The notes: a model not told the origin generated them from the sequence alone. 64,000 bases of DNA from Ectopseudomonas guguanensis (GCF_900104265.1 NZ_FNJJ01000007.1:227443-291442), one strand, 5' to 3'; shown: positions 26,077-36,343, counted from the first letter of the stretch. Made by a program: numbers and translations.

Positions 26077-26840
26077 GGCTCTTCGCGTTCTCGTGGGGAA
26101 GATACGCTTGACATCTGATTGGCATTTACGTGTTAGCTGTTGATGGCTTGGCACTATCCATTAGCGCGCCGCCTGGTCTGATGGGTTTCGCCCCTTACGG
26201 GCGACTCACTTTCTTTGCTTGTGCAAAGAAAGTAAGCAAAGAAATACACCCCTGCATACGGCCCCGGCTGCGCCGGGGTTCCCTCATTCCATCACCACTC
26301 CAGGGGCACGCCACGAGGGGCCATCCCTGGCCCATCGTGGCTCTCGCGACATCCATGTCGCTCAACCCCTTCCGCGGTGATTCCACTCGGCCTCCTGAAG
26401 GGGGACTTGGGCGTCGTCTGTACCATCGCAGTTGAAGAGCAAAGGCAAAGGTCAGACGCCGCTAAGTTTAATTTCGCGAAGATTTCGCAAGCTCGCGACC
26501 CGCCCCACCCTTCAGGAGGCCGAGTGGAGGTGTTGCGTAGGGGGACGAGCCGCATGAATGCGGCGAGATACCGATGGCGGCCCCGCTTAATGGGCCAGGG
26601 ATGGCCCATGTAAGCCGGCCCCCGGAGCAGCGCCGGAGCGAGGAAACGCAGCGCAGCGGAGTAACAGCCGCAGGCTGGCCCGAAGGCTGAGCGCAGCGAA
26701 TTAAGGTGTGGCGCCCGTAAGGGGCGCAACCCGAACGCTCAGCGCACTCGGCAACGGATAGTGCTAGTCAGTAAGCGATACGCACACAAATTTGCCAGTC
26801 CGGTGTCAACCCGCACTTTCCCCAAAATATGCGAAGAACC
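26077..26840. mobile_element. 764-bp non-coding fold-back element, copy 1 (MITE-like)
   Basis: The ends read GGCTCTTCGC (26077-26086) and GCGAAGAACC (26831-26840), inverted copies matching at 9 of 10 bases. Similarity continues inward for about 130 bp through shared TGGGGAA, TTGACA, GGCACTATCC and GCGCCCCTTACGGGCG-type blocks. Flanking it is an exact 8-bp direct repeat ATAAAAAA (26069-26076 and 26841-26848). Inside, perfect inverted pairs at 26318-26335/26590-26607 and 26383-26402/26508-26527 share the same axis near 26458, so the whole element is a quasi-palindrome. No credible gene lies inside. The right duplication is the T-tract of the terminator of the DUF3108 gene. A second copy starts at 63483. 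I infer a non-autonomous transposable element whose transposase is elsewhere. Confidence 0.85.
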
Positions 26841-26841
26841 A

Positions 26842-26873
26842 TAAAAAAACCGGGCATTGGCCCGGTTTTTTAT
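26842..26873. terminator. Bidirectional intrinsic terminator of the DUF3108 gene
   Basis: AACCGGGC-attg-GCCCGGTT is flanked by T residues on both strands. The minus-strand T-tract coincides with the 8-bp flanking repeat of the mobile element. Confidence 0.85.
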
Positions 26874-26884
26874 TCGATCGCCGA

Positions 26885-27601
26885 TCAGTCGCGGCGGCCT
26901 TCGACCGGCTTGCCGGCGACGGTGCCTTCCTTGAGCATGATCTGGTATTCCTTGCCATCGGTTTCCACCTGATGCAGGCGCACCAGCAGGTGGCCCCAAT
27001 CCTTGGCGAACCACAGCACGGTCTTGCGGGTGCTCTGCGTGGGGTCGCGCACGCGCTCGACCTTGATCGCATCGATCAGACCGGCCTTGGTACGTACCAC
27101 TTCCTCGCCCAGCACGCGGAAGTCGTAGGTTTCGATCTCGTCACCGTCGACCACCTGGTAGCTCACGCTTTTCTTGCCGGCCGCGACATCCTGCTGCAGG
27201 GCGATCTGGTAGGTCGACTTGTCCAGCAGGCCGCGGTTGAGCGGAAAGCGCACCGAGTCGCCGCGGTCGCTGCCGATGACCTGCTTCTGCTCCCAGTCGA
27301 AGTCTTGCTCGACCTTCTTGCCTTTGCCCAGCCCGCTGCGGTTGAGGCGGTAGGTCAGTGGCAGCAGGGCGCCATTGTCGACGCGGAAGGTGCTTTCTTC
27401 GGTGAGGCCGGCCACCAGCATCGAGGCCTCGAAGTTGAGCGTCCAGCGCCCGTCGCCCTCGCGCTTGAGGCTGCGCGAGGCGCTGCCGCTGACCGGCAGC
27501 TGCTTCCAGTCCGCTGTGTAGCTTGCGGAGAAGGGCTCCAGGTCCTCGGCGAGGGCCGGCAGGGCGAAGAGTGTCAGAGCGAACAGCAGGGCACGACGCA
27601 T
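26885..27601 (-). CDS. DUF3108 family periplasmic protein
   Basis: 238 residues with a signal peptide (MRRALLFALTLFALPALAEDLEPFSASYTADWK, cleaved after ALA). The mature part is beta-rich with the family segments YRLNRSGLGKGKKVEQDFDW and LLDKSTYQIALQQDV. DUF3108 proteins are predicted lipocalin-like envelope proteins; a specific role is not established. The gene follows purN by 8 bp, so it is probably in the purM-purN operon. Confidence 0.87.
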   Translation of the reverse strand: MRRALLFALTLFALPALAEDLEPFSASYTADWKQLPVSGSASRSLKREGDGRWTLNFEASMLVAGLTEESTFRVDNGALLPLTYRLNRSGLGKGKKVEQDFDWEQKQVIGSDRGDSVRFPLNRGLLDKSTYQIALQQDVAAGKKSVSYQVVDGDEIETYDFRVLGEEVVRTKAGLIDAIKVERVRDPTQSTRKTVLWFAKDWGHLLVRLHQVETDGKEYQIMLKEGTVAGKPVEGRRD

Positions 27602-27609
27602 AGAGTCTC

Positions 27610-28254
27610 CTAGGTTCGAATCAGGTGGCCGCTGGCGGGCAGCGGCTCGCCGTCCAGCATTGCGCCTTGGGCGCCAAGACGCAAGCGGCCTTCGGCAAAC
27701 CAGCGTACGGCCAGCGGGTAGATCTGGTGTTCCTGCTGGTGCACGCGGCTGGCCAGGCTTTCGGCCGTGTCGTCTGCCATCACTGGCAACACAGCTTGTA
27801 CGACCAGAGGGCCACCATCGAGTTCCTCGGTGACGAAGTGCACGCTGCAGCCGTGCTCGCTATCGCCGGCCTCCAGCGCTCGCTGATGGGTGTGCAGCCC
27901 CTTGTGCCTGGGCAGCAGCGAAGGGTGGATGTTGAGCAGACGCCCGGCGTAGTGCTGAACGAAGCCTGGCGTGAGAATGCGCATGAAACCGGCCAGCACC
28001 ACCAGGTCGGGCTGGTGGGCCTCGATGGCCTGGATCAGGGCTGCATCGAAGGCTTCGCGGCCGTCGAACTGCTTGTGGTCAAGCAGTTCGGTGGCGATGC
28101 CGGCCTGTTTCGCCCGTTGCAGGCCGTAGGCATCGGCGCGGTTGGAGATAACCGCGCCGATGCGAGCCGGATTGCCGTCTTGGGCGACGCTGTCGATCAG
28201 CGCCTGCAGGTTGCTGCCTGACCCGGAGATCAGGACGACGACATTGCAGGGCAT
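27610..28254 (-). CDS. purN: Phosphoribosylglycinamide formyltransferase
   Basis: 214 residues starting [22 protein letters not shown]. The GAR-binding loop GSGSNLQA, the catalytic NIHPSLLPRHKGLHTHQRAL with its Asn/His pair, and DGGPLVVQA with the catalytic region Asp are all present. It adds the formyl group from 10-formyl-THF to GAR in purine synthesis. Its start overlaps the purM stop by one base (TGATG). Confidence 0.96.
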   Translation of the reverse strand: MPCNVVVLISGSGSNLQALIDSVAQDGNPARIGAVISNRADAYGLQRAKQAGIATELLDHKQFDGREAFDAALIQAIEAHQPDLVVLAGFMRILTPGFVQHYAGRLLNIHPSLLPRHKGLHTHQRALEAGDSEHGCSVHFVTEELDGGPLVVQAVLPVMADDTAESLASRVHQQEHQIYPLAVRWFAEGRLRLGAQGAMLDGEPLPASGHLIRT

Positions 28255-29312
28255 CAGTGGCTTTTCAGGTTGTTCAGCTGAACCTGGGCCGCGCCTGCCG
28301 CCGCCTCGGTGATCTGGCCGATGACCCAGGGCTGCTCGCCGCTGGCGCGCAGGCTGGCCAGGGCTGCTTCGACCTGATCCTGGGCGACGCAGATGACCAT
28401 GCCGACGCCACAGTTCAGTACGCGGTGCATTTCATGCTCGTCGACGTTGCCTTGTTCCTGCAGCCAGTCGAACACGGCCGGGCGATTCCAGCTGGCGACG
28501 TCGATCACCGCCTGGGCGCCTTGAGGCAGTACGCGCGGGATGTTGTCCAGCAGGCCGCCACCAGTGATGTGGGCCATGGCCTTGACCGCACCGGTGTCCT
28601 TGATCAGCTTGAGCAGCGGCTTGACGTAGATGCGGGTCGGCGCCATCAGCAGGTCGGCCAGGGCCTTGCCGTCCAGTTGCACCTGCTCGATATCGGCGCC
28701 GGACACTTCGATGATCTTGCGGATCAGCGAGTAGCCGTTGGAGTGCGGGCCGGAGGAGGGCAGGGCGATCAGCGCGTCGCCGGTGACGACCTTGGAGCCG
28801 TCGATGATTTCGCTCTTTTCCACCACGCCGACGCAGAAGCCGGCCAGGTCGTAGTCTTCGCCTTCGTACATGCCCGGCATTTCGGCGGTTTCACCACCGA
28901 CCAGGGAGCAGCCAGCCAGCTCACAGCCGGCACCAATGCCGGTGACCACGGTGGCCGCCACGTCGACGTTGAGCTTGCCGGTGGCGTAGTAGTCGAGGAA
29001 GAACAGCGGCTCGGCGCCACAGACCACCAGGTCGTTGACGCACATGGCGACCAGATCCTGGCCGATGCTGTCGTGCTTGTTCAGGTTCAGCGCCAGGCGC
29101 AGCTTGGTGCCCACACCGTCTGTGCCGGAGACCAGTACCGGCTGCTTGTAGCCGGCCGGAATCTCGCACAGGGCGCCGAAACCGCCCAGGCCACCCATGA
29201 CTTCCGGACGGGCAGTGCGCTTGGCGACGCCTTTGATGCGCTCGACCAGGGCTTCACCGGCATCGATGTCGACGCCTGCGTCCTTGTAGCTGATGGAGGG
29301 TTGCTTGCTCAT
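28254..29312 (-). CDS. purM: Phosphoribosylformylglycinamidine cyclo-ligase
   Basis: 352 residues starting [28 protein letters not shown]. The AIR synthetase motifs [25 protein letters not shown] and [17 protein letters not shown] are intact. It closes the imidazole ring of AIR. The purM-purN pairing is standard in proteobacteria. The gene is divergent from the DUF2066 gene across 237 bp. Confidence 0.97.
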   Translation of the reverse strand: MSKQPSISYKDAGVDIDAGEALVERIKGVAKRTARPEVMGGLGGFGALCEIPAGYKQPVLVSGTDGVGTKLRLALNLNKHDSIGQDLVAMCVNDLVVCGAEPLFFLDYYATGKLNVDVAATVVTGIGAGCELAGCSLVGGETAEMPGMYEGEDYDLAGFCVGVVEKSEIIDGSKVVTGDALIALPSSGPHSNGYSLIRKIIEVSGADIEQVQLDGKALADLLMAPTRIYVKPLLKLIKDTGAVKAMAHITGGGLLDNIPRVLPQGAQAVIDVASWNRPAVFDWLQEQGNVDEHEMHRVLNCGVGMVICVAQDQVEAALASLRASGEQPWVIGQITEAAAGAAQVQLNNLKSH

Positions 29313-29549
29313 AGATCCGGGCCTTTGGATGGGAGTTCGTGTAGGCGCCGACGTGGCGCAGGCTCTTCCAAAGAGCCCGGCGCGCGTACCGGCTGGCGAA
29401 GGCGCGCGATTTTATCAGGCTTGCCCGGTAGCGGCCACTCGCGTGCATGCGCTTCGTCGCGGGCAGTGGCTCAGGTTGCCGGGGCAGGGGCGGCTGTTTA
29501 AGGTATAGGCCTTTGCGCCCGCCCCCATCCCTTTGCGAGATCCCGCCCC

Positions 29550-30593
29550 ATGCGTCTGTCTGCCCGCCTGCTGCTGTTCTGTCTGTCGCTTCTGAGCCTG
29601 TCGGCATTGGCCGCGCCGGTTGCCGGCCTGTATCAGGTCCGTGAACCGGTGGCGGACCAGCAGCCGGAAAGCCGTGATGCAGCAATGCAGAAAGCTTTGC
29701 AGACCCTGGTGCTGCGCCTGACGGGCGATGCCAAGGCGCTGCAGAACCCGGCGCTGGAAGGGTTGCGCAAGGACCCGCAGCAGATCGTCAGCCAGTACGG
29801 TTTCGAAGGCGAGGCGCTGCTGGTCGAGTTCGATCCGGCCAGTACCGACCGACAGTTGCGCCAGGCCGGTCTGGCATTGTGGGGCGCCAATCGTCCGGCC
29901 ATCCTGGCCTGGTGGCTCAACGAGTCGCCGGAGGGCAGCCAACTGGTCGGCGAGAGCCAGAGCGCTTCGGCGTCGCTGCGCGATGCCGCTCAGCATCGTG
30001 GTCTGCCGCTGCGTTTGCCATTGGCCGATCTGAGCGAGCAGGCGCTGGGCAGTGCCGATGTTTTGCTGGCCAACGATCCCCAGGCGCTGCGCGAGGCGTC
30101 CGAGCGCTATGGCGCCGATGCCCTGCTGGCGGTGCGCGCCGCCGAGAGCGGCGGCAGCTGGCAGGCGACCTGGCGCCTGTGGCTGGGGGATGAGCGTGAG
30201 CAGGGCAAGGCCGAAGGCGCGGACAGGGCCGCGCTGGCCGATGCGGTGATGCTGGCCGTGGCCGAGCGCCTGGCGCCGCGTTTCGTGGTCAAACCGGGCG
30301 CGGCGCAAAGCCTGACGCTGGTGGTCGAAGGGGCCGACCTGAGTCGTTTCGCGGCGCTGGAGCGCCTGCTCGAACCCTTCGCCGCGCGCTTGCAGGAGAT
30401 CGATGGGCAACGCCTGGTCTATCAGGTCAGTGCCAGCCCGGAGCAACTGCGTGCCCAGCTTGCGTTGGCTCAGTTGCAGGAAGTCAGCGAGCCGCTCGAT
30501 GCCGCTGAACCGGTGCAGAATCCGCAGGAGAGTCCCAAGGATGAGGCGCCTCAGGTGAAGCCGCGCACCGATCAGCTGCGCTTTCGCTGGTAG
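29550..30593 (+). CDS. DUF2066 family secreted protein
   Basis: 347 residues with a signal peptide (MRLSARLLLFCLSLLSLSALAAPVAGLYQVREPV). The start of the mature part fits DUF2066 (RDAAMQKALQTLVLRLTGDAKALQNPAL, QIVSQYGFEGEALLVEFDPASTDRQLRQAGLALWGANRPAILAWW), quoted in parts. Function is unknown. It lies just upstream of the PerM-type permease and hda, an order I recall as conserved near purM in Pseudomonas. The C-terminal third is less conserved and ends in a Pro/Glu-rich tail. Confidence 0.85.
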   Translation: MRLSARLLLFCLSLLSLSALAAPVAGLYQVREPVADQQPESRDAAMQKALQTLVLRLTGDAKALQNPALEGLRKDPQQIVSQYGFEGEALLVEFDPASTDRQLRQAGLALWGANRPAILAWWLNESPEGSQLVGESQSASASLRDAAQHRGLPLRLPLADLSEQALGSADVLLANDPQALREASERYGADALLAVRAAESGGSWQATWRLWLGDEREQGKAEGADRAALADAVMLAVAERLAPRFVVKPGAAQSLTLVVEGADLSRFAALERLLEPFAARLQEIDGQRLVYQVSASPEQLRAQLALAQLQEVSEPLDAAEPVQNPQESPKDEAPQVKPRTDQLRFRW

Positions 30594-30623
30594 AATCCCA
30601 CCGGTAAGACACAGCCCTGTTTC

Positions 30624-30647
30624 ACGGCGCCTTTCAGGCGCCGTTTC
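30624..30647 (+). terminator. Stem-loop between the DUF2066 gene and the PerM-type gene
   Basis: ACGGCGCC-tttca-GGCGCCGT is followed by TTC only; partial termination or mRNA processing are both possible. Confidence 0.45.
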
Positions 30648-30664
30648 GCATCGAGGACGCGAGC

Positions 30665-31747
30665 ATGACCGATTCCACCCGCTGGCTATGGATGGCTGGG
30701 CTGTTTCTGCTTGGCTGGCTCCTGTATCTGTTGCACCCGATTCTTTCTCCATTTCTGGTGGGCATTCTGCTGGCCTATCTGGGCGACCCTCTGGTCGACC
30801 GCCTCGAACGGCATCGTCTGTCGCGTACCGGCGGCGTGGTCGTGGTATTCGCCCTGTTCGCAATGCTGTTGCTGATTCTTCTGCTGGTGCTGGTGCCCAT
30901 GCTGGGGCGGCAATTGGTGCGCCTGTATCAGCTGGCGCCGGAGATGCTCGACTGGCTGCAGGGCACCGCCTTGCCCTGGTCGCAATCGCATCTCGGCTTG
31001 CAGGATAACCTGCTGCAGCTCGATCAGCTCAAGCAGGTATTCGCCGACAACATCGGCAAGACCACCGACGTGCTCAGGGTGTTGCTGGCCCAGGCGACCT
31101 CCTCGGGGCTGGCGCTGCTGGCCTGGCTGGGCAACCTGCTGCTGATTCCGGTGGTGAGCTTCTACCTGATGCGTGACTGGGATGTGCTGGTCGAACGGGT
31201 GCGCCGTTTGCTGCCGCGTCAGCGCGAGGGCCTGGTGGTCAAGCTGGCCGGCGAATGCCATGAAGTGCTCGGTGCCTTCCTGCGCGGCCAGTTGCTGGTG
31301 ATGCTGGCCTTGAGCGTGATCTACTCCGTCGGCCTGATGCTGGTGGGCCTGGAGCTGGGCCTGTTGATCGGTGTGCTGGCCGGACTGGCGAGCATCGTGC
31401 CCTACATGGGGTTCATCGTCGGTATCGGGGCAGCGCTGAGTGCGGCGCTGTTCCAGTTCGGCCTCGAGCCCTATCCGCTGATCGGCATCGGTGTGGTGTT
31501 CATGATCGGTCAGTTGCTCGAAGGCATGGTGCTGACTCCCATGCTGGTGGGCGATCGCATCGGTTTGCATCCGGTCGCGGTGATCTTCGCCATCCTCGCC
31601 GGTGGCCAGCTGTTCGGCTTTACCGGCGTGCTGCTCGCCTTGCCGGTGGCTGCGGTGATCATGGTTCTGCTGCGCCATGCTCATGATTTGTATAAACTTT
31701 CCGGCCTTTATGGAGAGACAAGCGGTTCCCACGAGCCCCCAGCATGA
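30665..31747 (+). CDS. perM: AI-2E/PerM-family membrane transporter
   Basis: 360 residues starting MTDSTRWLWMAGLFLLGWLLYLLHPILSPFLVG, with GAGGACG as ribosome binding site. About eight membrane segments and the family motifs PFLVGILLAYLGDPLVDRLER, PVVSFYLMRDWD and GQLLEGMVLTPMLVGDRIGLHPVAVIFAILAGGQLFG are present. The family exports diverse small molecules; the substrate is not known here. Its stop overlaps the hda start by 4 bp (ATGA). Confidence 0.88.
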   Translation: MTDSTRWLWMAGLFLLGWLLYLLHPILSPFLVGILLAYLGDPLVDRLERHRLSRTGGVVVVFALFAMLLLILLLVLVPMLGRQLVRLYQLAPEMLDWLQGTALPWSQSHLGLQDNLLQLDQLKQVFADNIGKTTDVLRVLLAQATSSGLALLAWLGNLLLIPVVSFYLMRDWDVLVERVRRLLPRQREGLVVKLAGECHEVLGAFLRGQLLVMLALSVIYSVGLMLVGLELGLLIGVLAGLASIVPYMGFIVGIGAALSAALFQFGLEPYPLIGIGVVFMIGQLLEGMVLTPMLVGDRIGLHPVAVIFAILAGGQLFGFTGVLLALPVAAVIMVLLRHAHDLYKLSGLYGETSGSHEPPA

Positions 31748-32448
31748 AACCTATCCAGCTGCCTCTGGGGGTGCGTCTGCGCGACGACGCCACCTTCGCC
31801 AACTACTACCCCGGCGCCAACGCCGCGGCCCTGGGCTATGTCGAGCGTCTGTGCGAGGCCGACGCCGGCTGGACGGAAAGCCTGATCTACCTATGGGGTG
31901 CACAAGGCGTCGGGCGCAGCCATCTGCTGCAGGCGGCCTGCCTGCGCTTCGAACAGCGTGGCGAGGCGGTGGTGTATCTGCCGCTCGGCGAGGTGGTGCA
32001 GCACGGTCCGGAGCTGCTCGACAATCTCGAATTGTGTGAGCTGGTCTGCCTCGATGATCTCGATGCGGTGGCGGGGCGCAGCGACTGGGAAGAAGGCTTG
32101 TTCCACCTGTTCAACCGTCTGCGTGACAGCGGTCGACGCCTGCTGCTGGCCGGCACCATGTCGCCGCGCGAGTTGCCGATTCAGTTGCCTGACCTCAAAT
32201 CCCGGCTGACCCTGGCGCTGGTTTTCCAGCTGCACGAACTGTCCGATGAGGACAAACTGCGCGCCCTGCAATTGCGCGCCTCGCGTCGCGGTTTGCAGAT
32301 GAGCGACGAAGTCGGCCGCTTCATCCTCACCCGCGGTGAGCGCAGCATGAGCGCGCTGTTCGAACTTCTCGAGCGCCTCGATCAGGCCTCGCTGCAGGCC
32401 CAGCGCAAGCTGACCATTCCCTTTCTCAAGGAAACGCTGGGCTGGTAG
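31744..32448 (+). CDS. hda: DnaA regulatory inactivator Hda
   Basis: 234 residues starting MKPIQLPLGVRLRDDATFANYYPG; the N-terminal QLPLGV is the clamp-binding motif. The AAA+ core has the Hda-type P-loop WGAQGVGRSHLL (GRSH in place of GKTH), a Walker B-like LVCLDDLDAVAG and the SRL sensor box PDLKSRLTLALVFQL. With the DNA-loaded sliding clamp it stimulates ATP hydrolysis by DnaA and so prevents re-initiation. The gene is translationally coupled to perM. Confidence 0.94.
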   Translation: MKPIQLPLGVRLRDDATFANYYPGANAAALGYVERLCEADAGWTESLIYLWGAQGVGRSHLLQAACLRFEQRGEAVVYLPLGEVVQHGPELLDNLELCELVCLDDLDAVAGRSDWEEGLFHLFNRLRDSGRRLLLAGTMSPRELPIQLPDLKSRLTLALVFQLHELSDEDKLRALQLRASRRGLQMSDEVGRFILTRGERSMSALFELLERLDQASLQAQRKLTIPFLKETLGW

Positions 32449-32468
32449 GGGGCTGCAAGCCTCAAGCT

Positions 32469-32501
32469 GCAGGCTTCAGGCTTCAGGCTTCAGGCTACAA
32501 G
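32469..32501. repeat. Short heptamer tandem repeat after hda
   Basis: CAGGCTT occurs three times in tandem, then CAGGCTA, in the 95-bp gap between hda and the convergent hydrolase gene. Confidence 0.8.
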
Positions 32502-32542
32502 CAAGAGCGCAGCCGCAGCCCGAATTCAGTCCTGCGGACTTT

Positions 32543-33208
32543 CTAGCCCTGGATGAACTCGACGATTGCATTGGCGCAGGCCTGTGGCCGCGTCTGCAGG
32601 ATGAAGTGCGGGCCATCCAGGCGTATCTGGCGGATGTCGGTGCAGGCCTTGGACAGTCGTTCTGCAGTGCTGTCGGCGACCAGGCGATCCTGCTGTGGCC
32701 AGAGGTGTAGGCAGGGTAGATCCAGGGTTTGCGTTGGTGCTTGCAGGCTGGCCAGTGTCGCCAGTCGCGTGCGCAGCAGCCTTGGATCCAGCCGGCGAAT
32801 TTCTCTTTGCACCCGTTGCAGCATGTGCGCGTCTGCCGTTTTATCCAGGCACAGGGTGCGCAGCAACCAGGGCTGTGTGGCCAGTGCATTGGGGATCGGC
32901 AGATGCGCGAGCAGGGTCAGAGCAGGATTGGGCCGGCTCAGGAACGAGGCGGCGAAGATCACGCCGCGCAGCCCGGTGGGCTGGCGCAGGGCTAACTGGT
33001 AGGCCAGAGGGCCGGAAAACGATTCGCCCAGCAATGCGAAAGGAGTGGTACCCAGCTGCTCCATTAGTGCGTCGGCCAGGCTGGGATAATCCTGCGGCCC
33101 TTGTTCCGGCAGGCTCAGTGGCCAGCAGTCGATGCCCGCGAGAGTCTCGAGCAAGGGCGCGAAGAGGGCGCTGCTGCCATTGAGGCCAGGCAGCAGCACC
33201 AGGCGCAT
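32543..33208 (-). CDS. Alpha/beta hydrolase
   Basis: 221 residues from ATG 33208 (MRLVLLPGLNGSSALFAPLLETLAG). The oxyanion/HG-type region LPGLNGS, the nucleophile elbow FALLGESFSGPLAYQLA (G-E-S-F-S, serine near 87) and a C-terminal DGPHFILQTRP with the catalytic histidine fit the fold; the acid is probably in WPQQDRLV. The substrate is unknown; it is related to small BioH-like esterases. It overlaps the DUF2069 stop by one base (TGATG), so it is the last gene of the arsC-wrbA-DUF2069-hydrolase run. Confidence 0.85.
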   Translation of the reverse strand: MRLVLLPGLNGSSALFAPLLETLAGIDCWPLSLPEQGPQDYPSLADALMEQLGTTPFALLGESFSGPLAYQLALRQPTGLRGVIFAASFLSRPNPALTLLAHLPIPNALATQPWLLRTLCLDKTADAHMLQRVQREIRRLDPRLLRTRLATLASLQAPTQTLDLPCLHLWPQQDRLVADSTAERLSKACTDIRQIRLDGPHFILQTRPQACANAIVEFIQG

Positions 33209-33618
33209 CAGGCTTCCCCGGCCTTCTTGCGGTCGTACTGAAAGCGCCAGCGGGTGTAGAGCAGGGCGCAGCAGAACAGGCCGAAGCTGATCACCGCCTC
33301 CAGGGCGCCGAACAGCGCGCGTGCCGGGTCGATGGCGGCGAGTATGCCCTGGATGAAGTAGAGGTTGACCACGAAGCAGGCCCAGGCATGAGCACGGGCG
33401 TTGCCCATGAGTATGCCGGGCGCGAGCAGGGCCAGTGGCAGCAACTGGATCGCCAGCACCACGCCGACGCGGGCGCCATGCAGGTCGGCGAAGGCCAGGT
33501 TCCATACCAGCAGCAGGGTCAGCAGGGCAATGAAGCTGAACAGGCTCAGCGCTCGGCTGAGTTTGACCCGCGGCTCCAGCCATTCGAGGCTGGGCAGGGG
33601 TTTCTTGGCTCGGGCCAC
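33208..33618 (-). CDS. DUF2069 family small membrane protein
   Basis: 136 residues from GTG 33618 (MARAKKPLPSLEWLEPRVKLSRAL), selected because GGAG lies 8 bases upstream and the start sits just past the wrbA stop. Four hydrophobic segments (LFSFIALLTLLLVWNLAF, VGVVLAIQLLPLALLAPGIL, WACFVVNLYFIQGILAA, ALEAVISFGLFCCALLYT) match DUF2069. Function is unknown; the family commonly follows wrbA in Pseudomonas. Confidence 0.87.
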   Translation of the reverse strand: MARAKKPLPSLEWLEPRVKLSRALSLFSFIALLTLLLVWNLAFADLHGARVGVVLAIQLLPLALLAPGILMGNARAHAWACFVVNLYFIQGILAAIDPARALFGALEAVISFGLFCCALLYTRWRFQYDRKKAGEA

Positions 33619-33620
33619 GA

Positions 33621-34567
<947 letters not shown>

Positions 34568-34702
34568 GGTGGCTCGCATCCGGCTTGAAGTGGCGGCTAT
34601 TCTAACCGCCTGATGCGCGGATGCACGCGAACCGACCGCTGCTTCGTGCGACCTTTTCACGCGGTGCGCTGTCTGTTCAGGTTTGGGGACTAAGGAGAGG
34701 TC

Positions 34703-35920
34703 ATGCAGGTTCGTCTCAAGGACTGGCTGGGATTCTGGCTCAGTCTTTACAAGCGCTTCATGGCGAATCGCGGCGCAGGCAATGCCGCGGCGCTGACCTA
34801 CACCACGCTGTTCGCCGTGGTGCCGATGATGACCGTGACCTTCGCCATGCTCTCGGCGGTTCCGGCGTTCCAGGGCGTCGGCGAAGAGATCCAGGGCTTC
34901 ATCTTCCACAACTTCGTACCCTCGACCGGCGAGACGGTGCAGGAATATCTGCGCGAGTTCACCACCCAGGCGCGGCAACTGACCTGGTTCGGCGTGGGCC
35001 TGCTGGCAGTGACCGCCTTCCTCATGCTGGTGACCATCGAGAAGACTTTCAACGTGATCTGGCGGGTGCGCCAGCCGCGTCGTGGCATGTCCAGCTTCCT
35101 GCTCTACTGGGCGATTCTCAGCCTCGGCCCGTTGCTGCTCGGCGCCGGTTTCGCGGTCAGTACCTACATCGCCTCGCTGTCGCTGATCTCCGGGCCGGAT
35201 GCCGTGGTCGGTGCCAAGACGCTGCTGGGTTTCACGCCGCTGCTGTCGAGCTTCGCCGCCTTCACGCTGCTCTACGCGGCGGTTCCCAATACCCGCGTGC
35301 CGCTGCGCCACGCACTGCTTGGCGGCCTGTTCAGCGCCGTGCTGTTCGAGATCGCCAAGGCGCTGTTCGGCCTCTACGTGCGGCTTTTTCCCGGCTATCA
35401 CCTGATCTATGGCGCCTTCGCCACGGTGCCGCTGTTTCTGGTATGGATCTACCTGTCCTGGCTGATCGTGCTGCTCGGCGCCGAGCTGGTCTACGGCCTT
35501 TCGCAGCCACGCCACTGGCGCCGTGATCCTGTCCCCAAGGGCCTGATATTGCTGGTGGTGCTGCGTCTGCTGCTCAAGCGTCAGCAGAAGGGTGAAGCCC
35601 TGCATTACGGCGACATGCAGCGCGCGGGCTGGCGCCTGCCCGAGGATGAATGGGGACAGGTGCTGGATTTCCTCGAGCGCGAGCATCTGGCCTGCAAGGC
35701 AGGCGGTGGAGGCTGGGTGTTGTGCCGGGATCTGCATACCTTCCCTGTTCATCAGTTGCTCGAGTGCAGCCCATGGCCATTGCCGAGTCTGTCGCAGCTC
35801 CCTGCTCAGCTCGACGAGCCCTGGTATCCGGCCTTGCGCGAGGGTCTCCAGCGCCTGCAGGCCGAGCGTGAGGCACAATTCGGCACCAGCCTGGCGGACT
35901 GGCTGACCGGCAAGGGCTGA
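34703..35920 (+). CDS. yihY: YihY/BrkB-family inner membrane protein with C-terminal winged-helix-like extension
   Basis: 405 residues starting [38 protein letters not shown], with AAGGAGAG before the ATG. Six membrane segments and the family motifs [26 protein letters not shown] and [33 protein letters not shown] occupy residues 1-275. The last 130 residues are soluble and look like a winged helix ([34 protein letters not shown]). The old RNase BN label for this family is a misnomer. Function is unknown. Confidence 0.88.
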   Translation: MQVRLKDWLGFWLSLYKRFMANRGAGNAAALTYTTLFAVVPMMTVTFAMLSAVPAFQGVGEEIQGFIFHNFVPSTGETVQEYLREFTTQARQLTWFGVGLLAVTAFLMLVTIEKTFNVIWRVRQPRRGMSSFLLYWAILSLGPLLLGAGFAVSTYIASLSLISGPDAVVGAKTLLGFTPLLSSFAAFTLLYAAVPNTRVPLRHALLGGLFSAVLFEIAKALFGLYVRLFPGYHLIYGAFATVPLFLVWIYLSWLIVLLGAELVYGLSQPRHWRRDPVPKGLILLVVLRLLLKRQQKGEALHYGDMQRAGWRLPEDEWGQVLDFLEREHLACKAGGGGWVLCRDLHTFPVHQLLECSPWPLPSLSQLPAQLDEPWYPALREGLQRLQAEREAQFGTSLADWLTGKG

Positions 35921-36137
35921 CAGGAGCCCCGTGGGGCGATACTGACGTGGCGAGCATGCCAGGTGCGAGGTGACAAAAAACGTCAGTTAAGGGCCTTGTG
36001 CCGTTGCGCCGTGGCCCTGGCGCGGGGCTGGACGTCAATGAATGCGGTGCCGCGAGGGTGGCACGCTTCTGGCTATCGCAGGAGTAGTTGCTATCGAACT
36101 GCCAGCAGGGCAGGGATCGCTAAGGACGCATGCAGTA

Positions 36138-36338
36138 ATGACAGGTAAAGACCGGGTAATCCACCTCCATCGTCGCGACCCGCAGGAAGCGCTGACGCGG
36201 CTCAACCGTATTACCGGGCTGCGTTTCGCCCGCTGGCCGGAATCGCTGCTCGAGCACGCCGTCAGCGAGAGCCTTCAACCCGAAGCGGCCGATGCGAGCT
36301 CGCAGCCTTCGCCCAGTGCAGAGGTCTCCTCTGCCTGA
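36138..36338 (+). CDS. Small conserved-looking hypothetical protein
   Basis: 66 residues from ATG 36138 (MTGKDRVIHLHRRDPQEALTRLNRITGLRFARWPESLL). It is basic at the start with an acidic, Ser-rich tail. AAGGA lies 12 bases upstream, a weak spacing. A terminator follows 5 bp after its stop, which supports a real transcript. I do not recognise a family. A longer in-frame start at 36042 is possible but less likely. Confidence 0.55.
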   Translation: MTGKDRVIHLHRRDPQEALTRLNRITGLRFARWPESLLEHAVSESLQPEAADASSQPSPSAEVSSA

Positions 36339-36343
36339 AAGCA

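Noticed and set aside
26130..26729. Short ORFs inside the fold-back element
   Set aside because: They include the terminal inverted repeats, have no motifs and are not kept intact in the second copy.
32467..32502. Possible CRISPR-like array
   Set aside because: Units of 7 bp without spacers; a simple tandem repeat. No cas gene is in the window.
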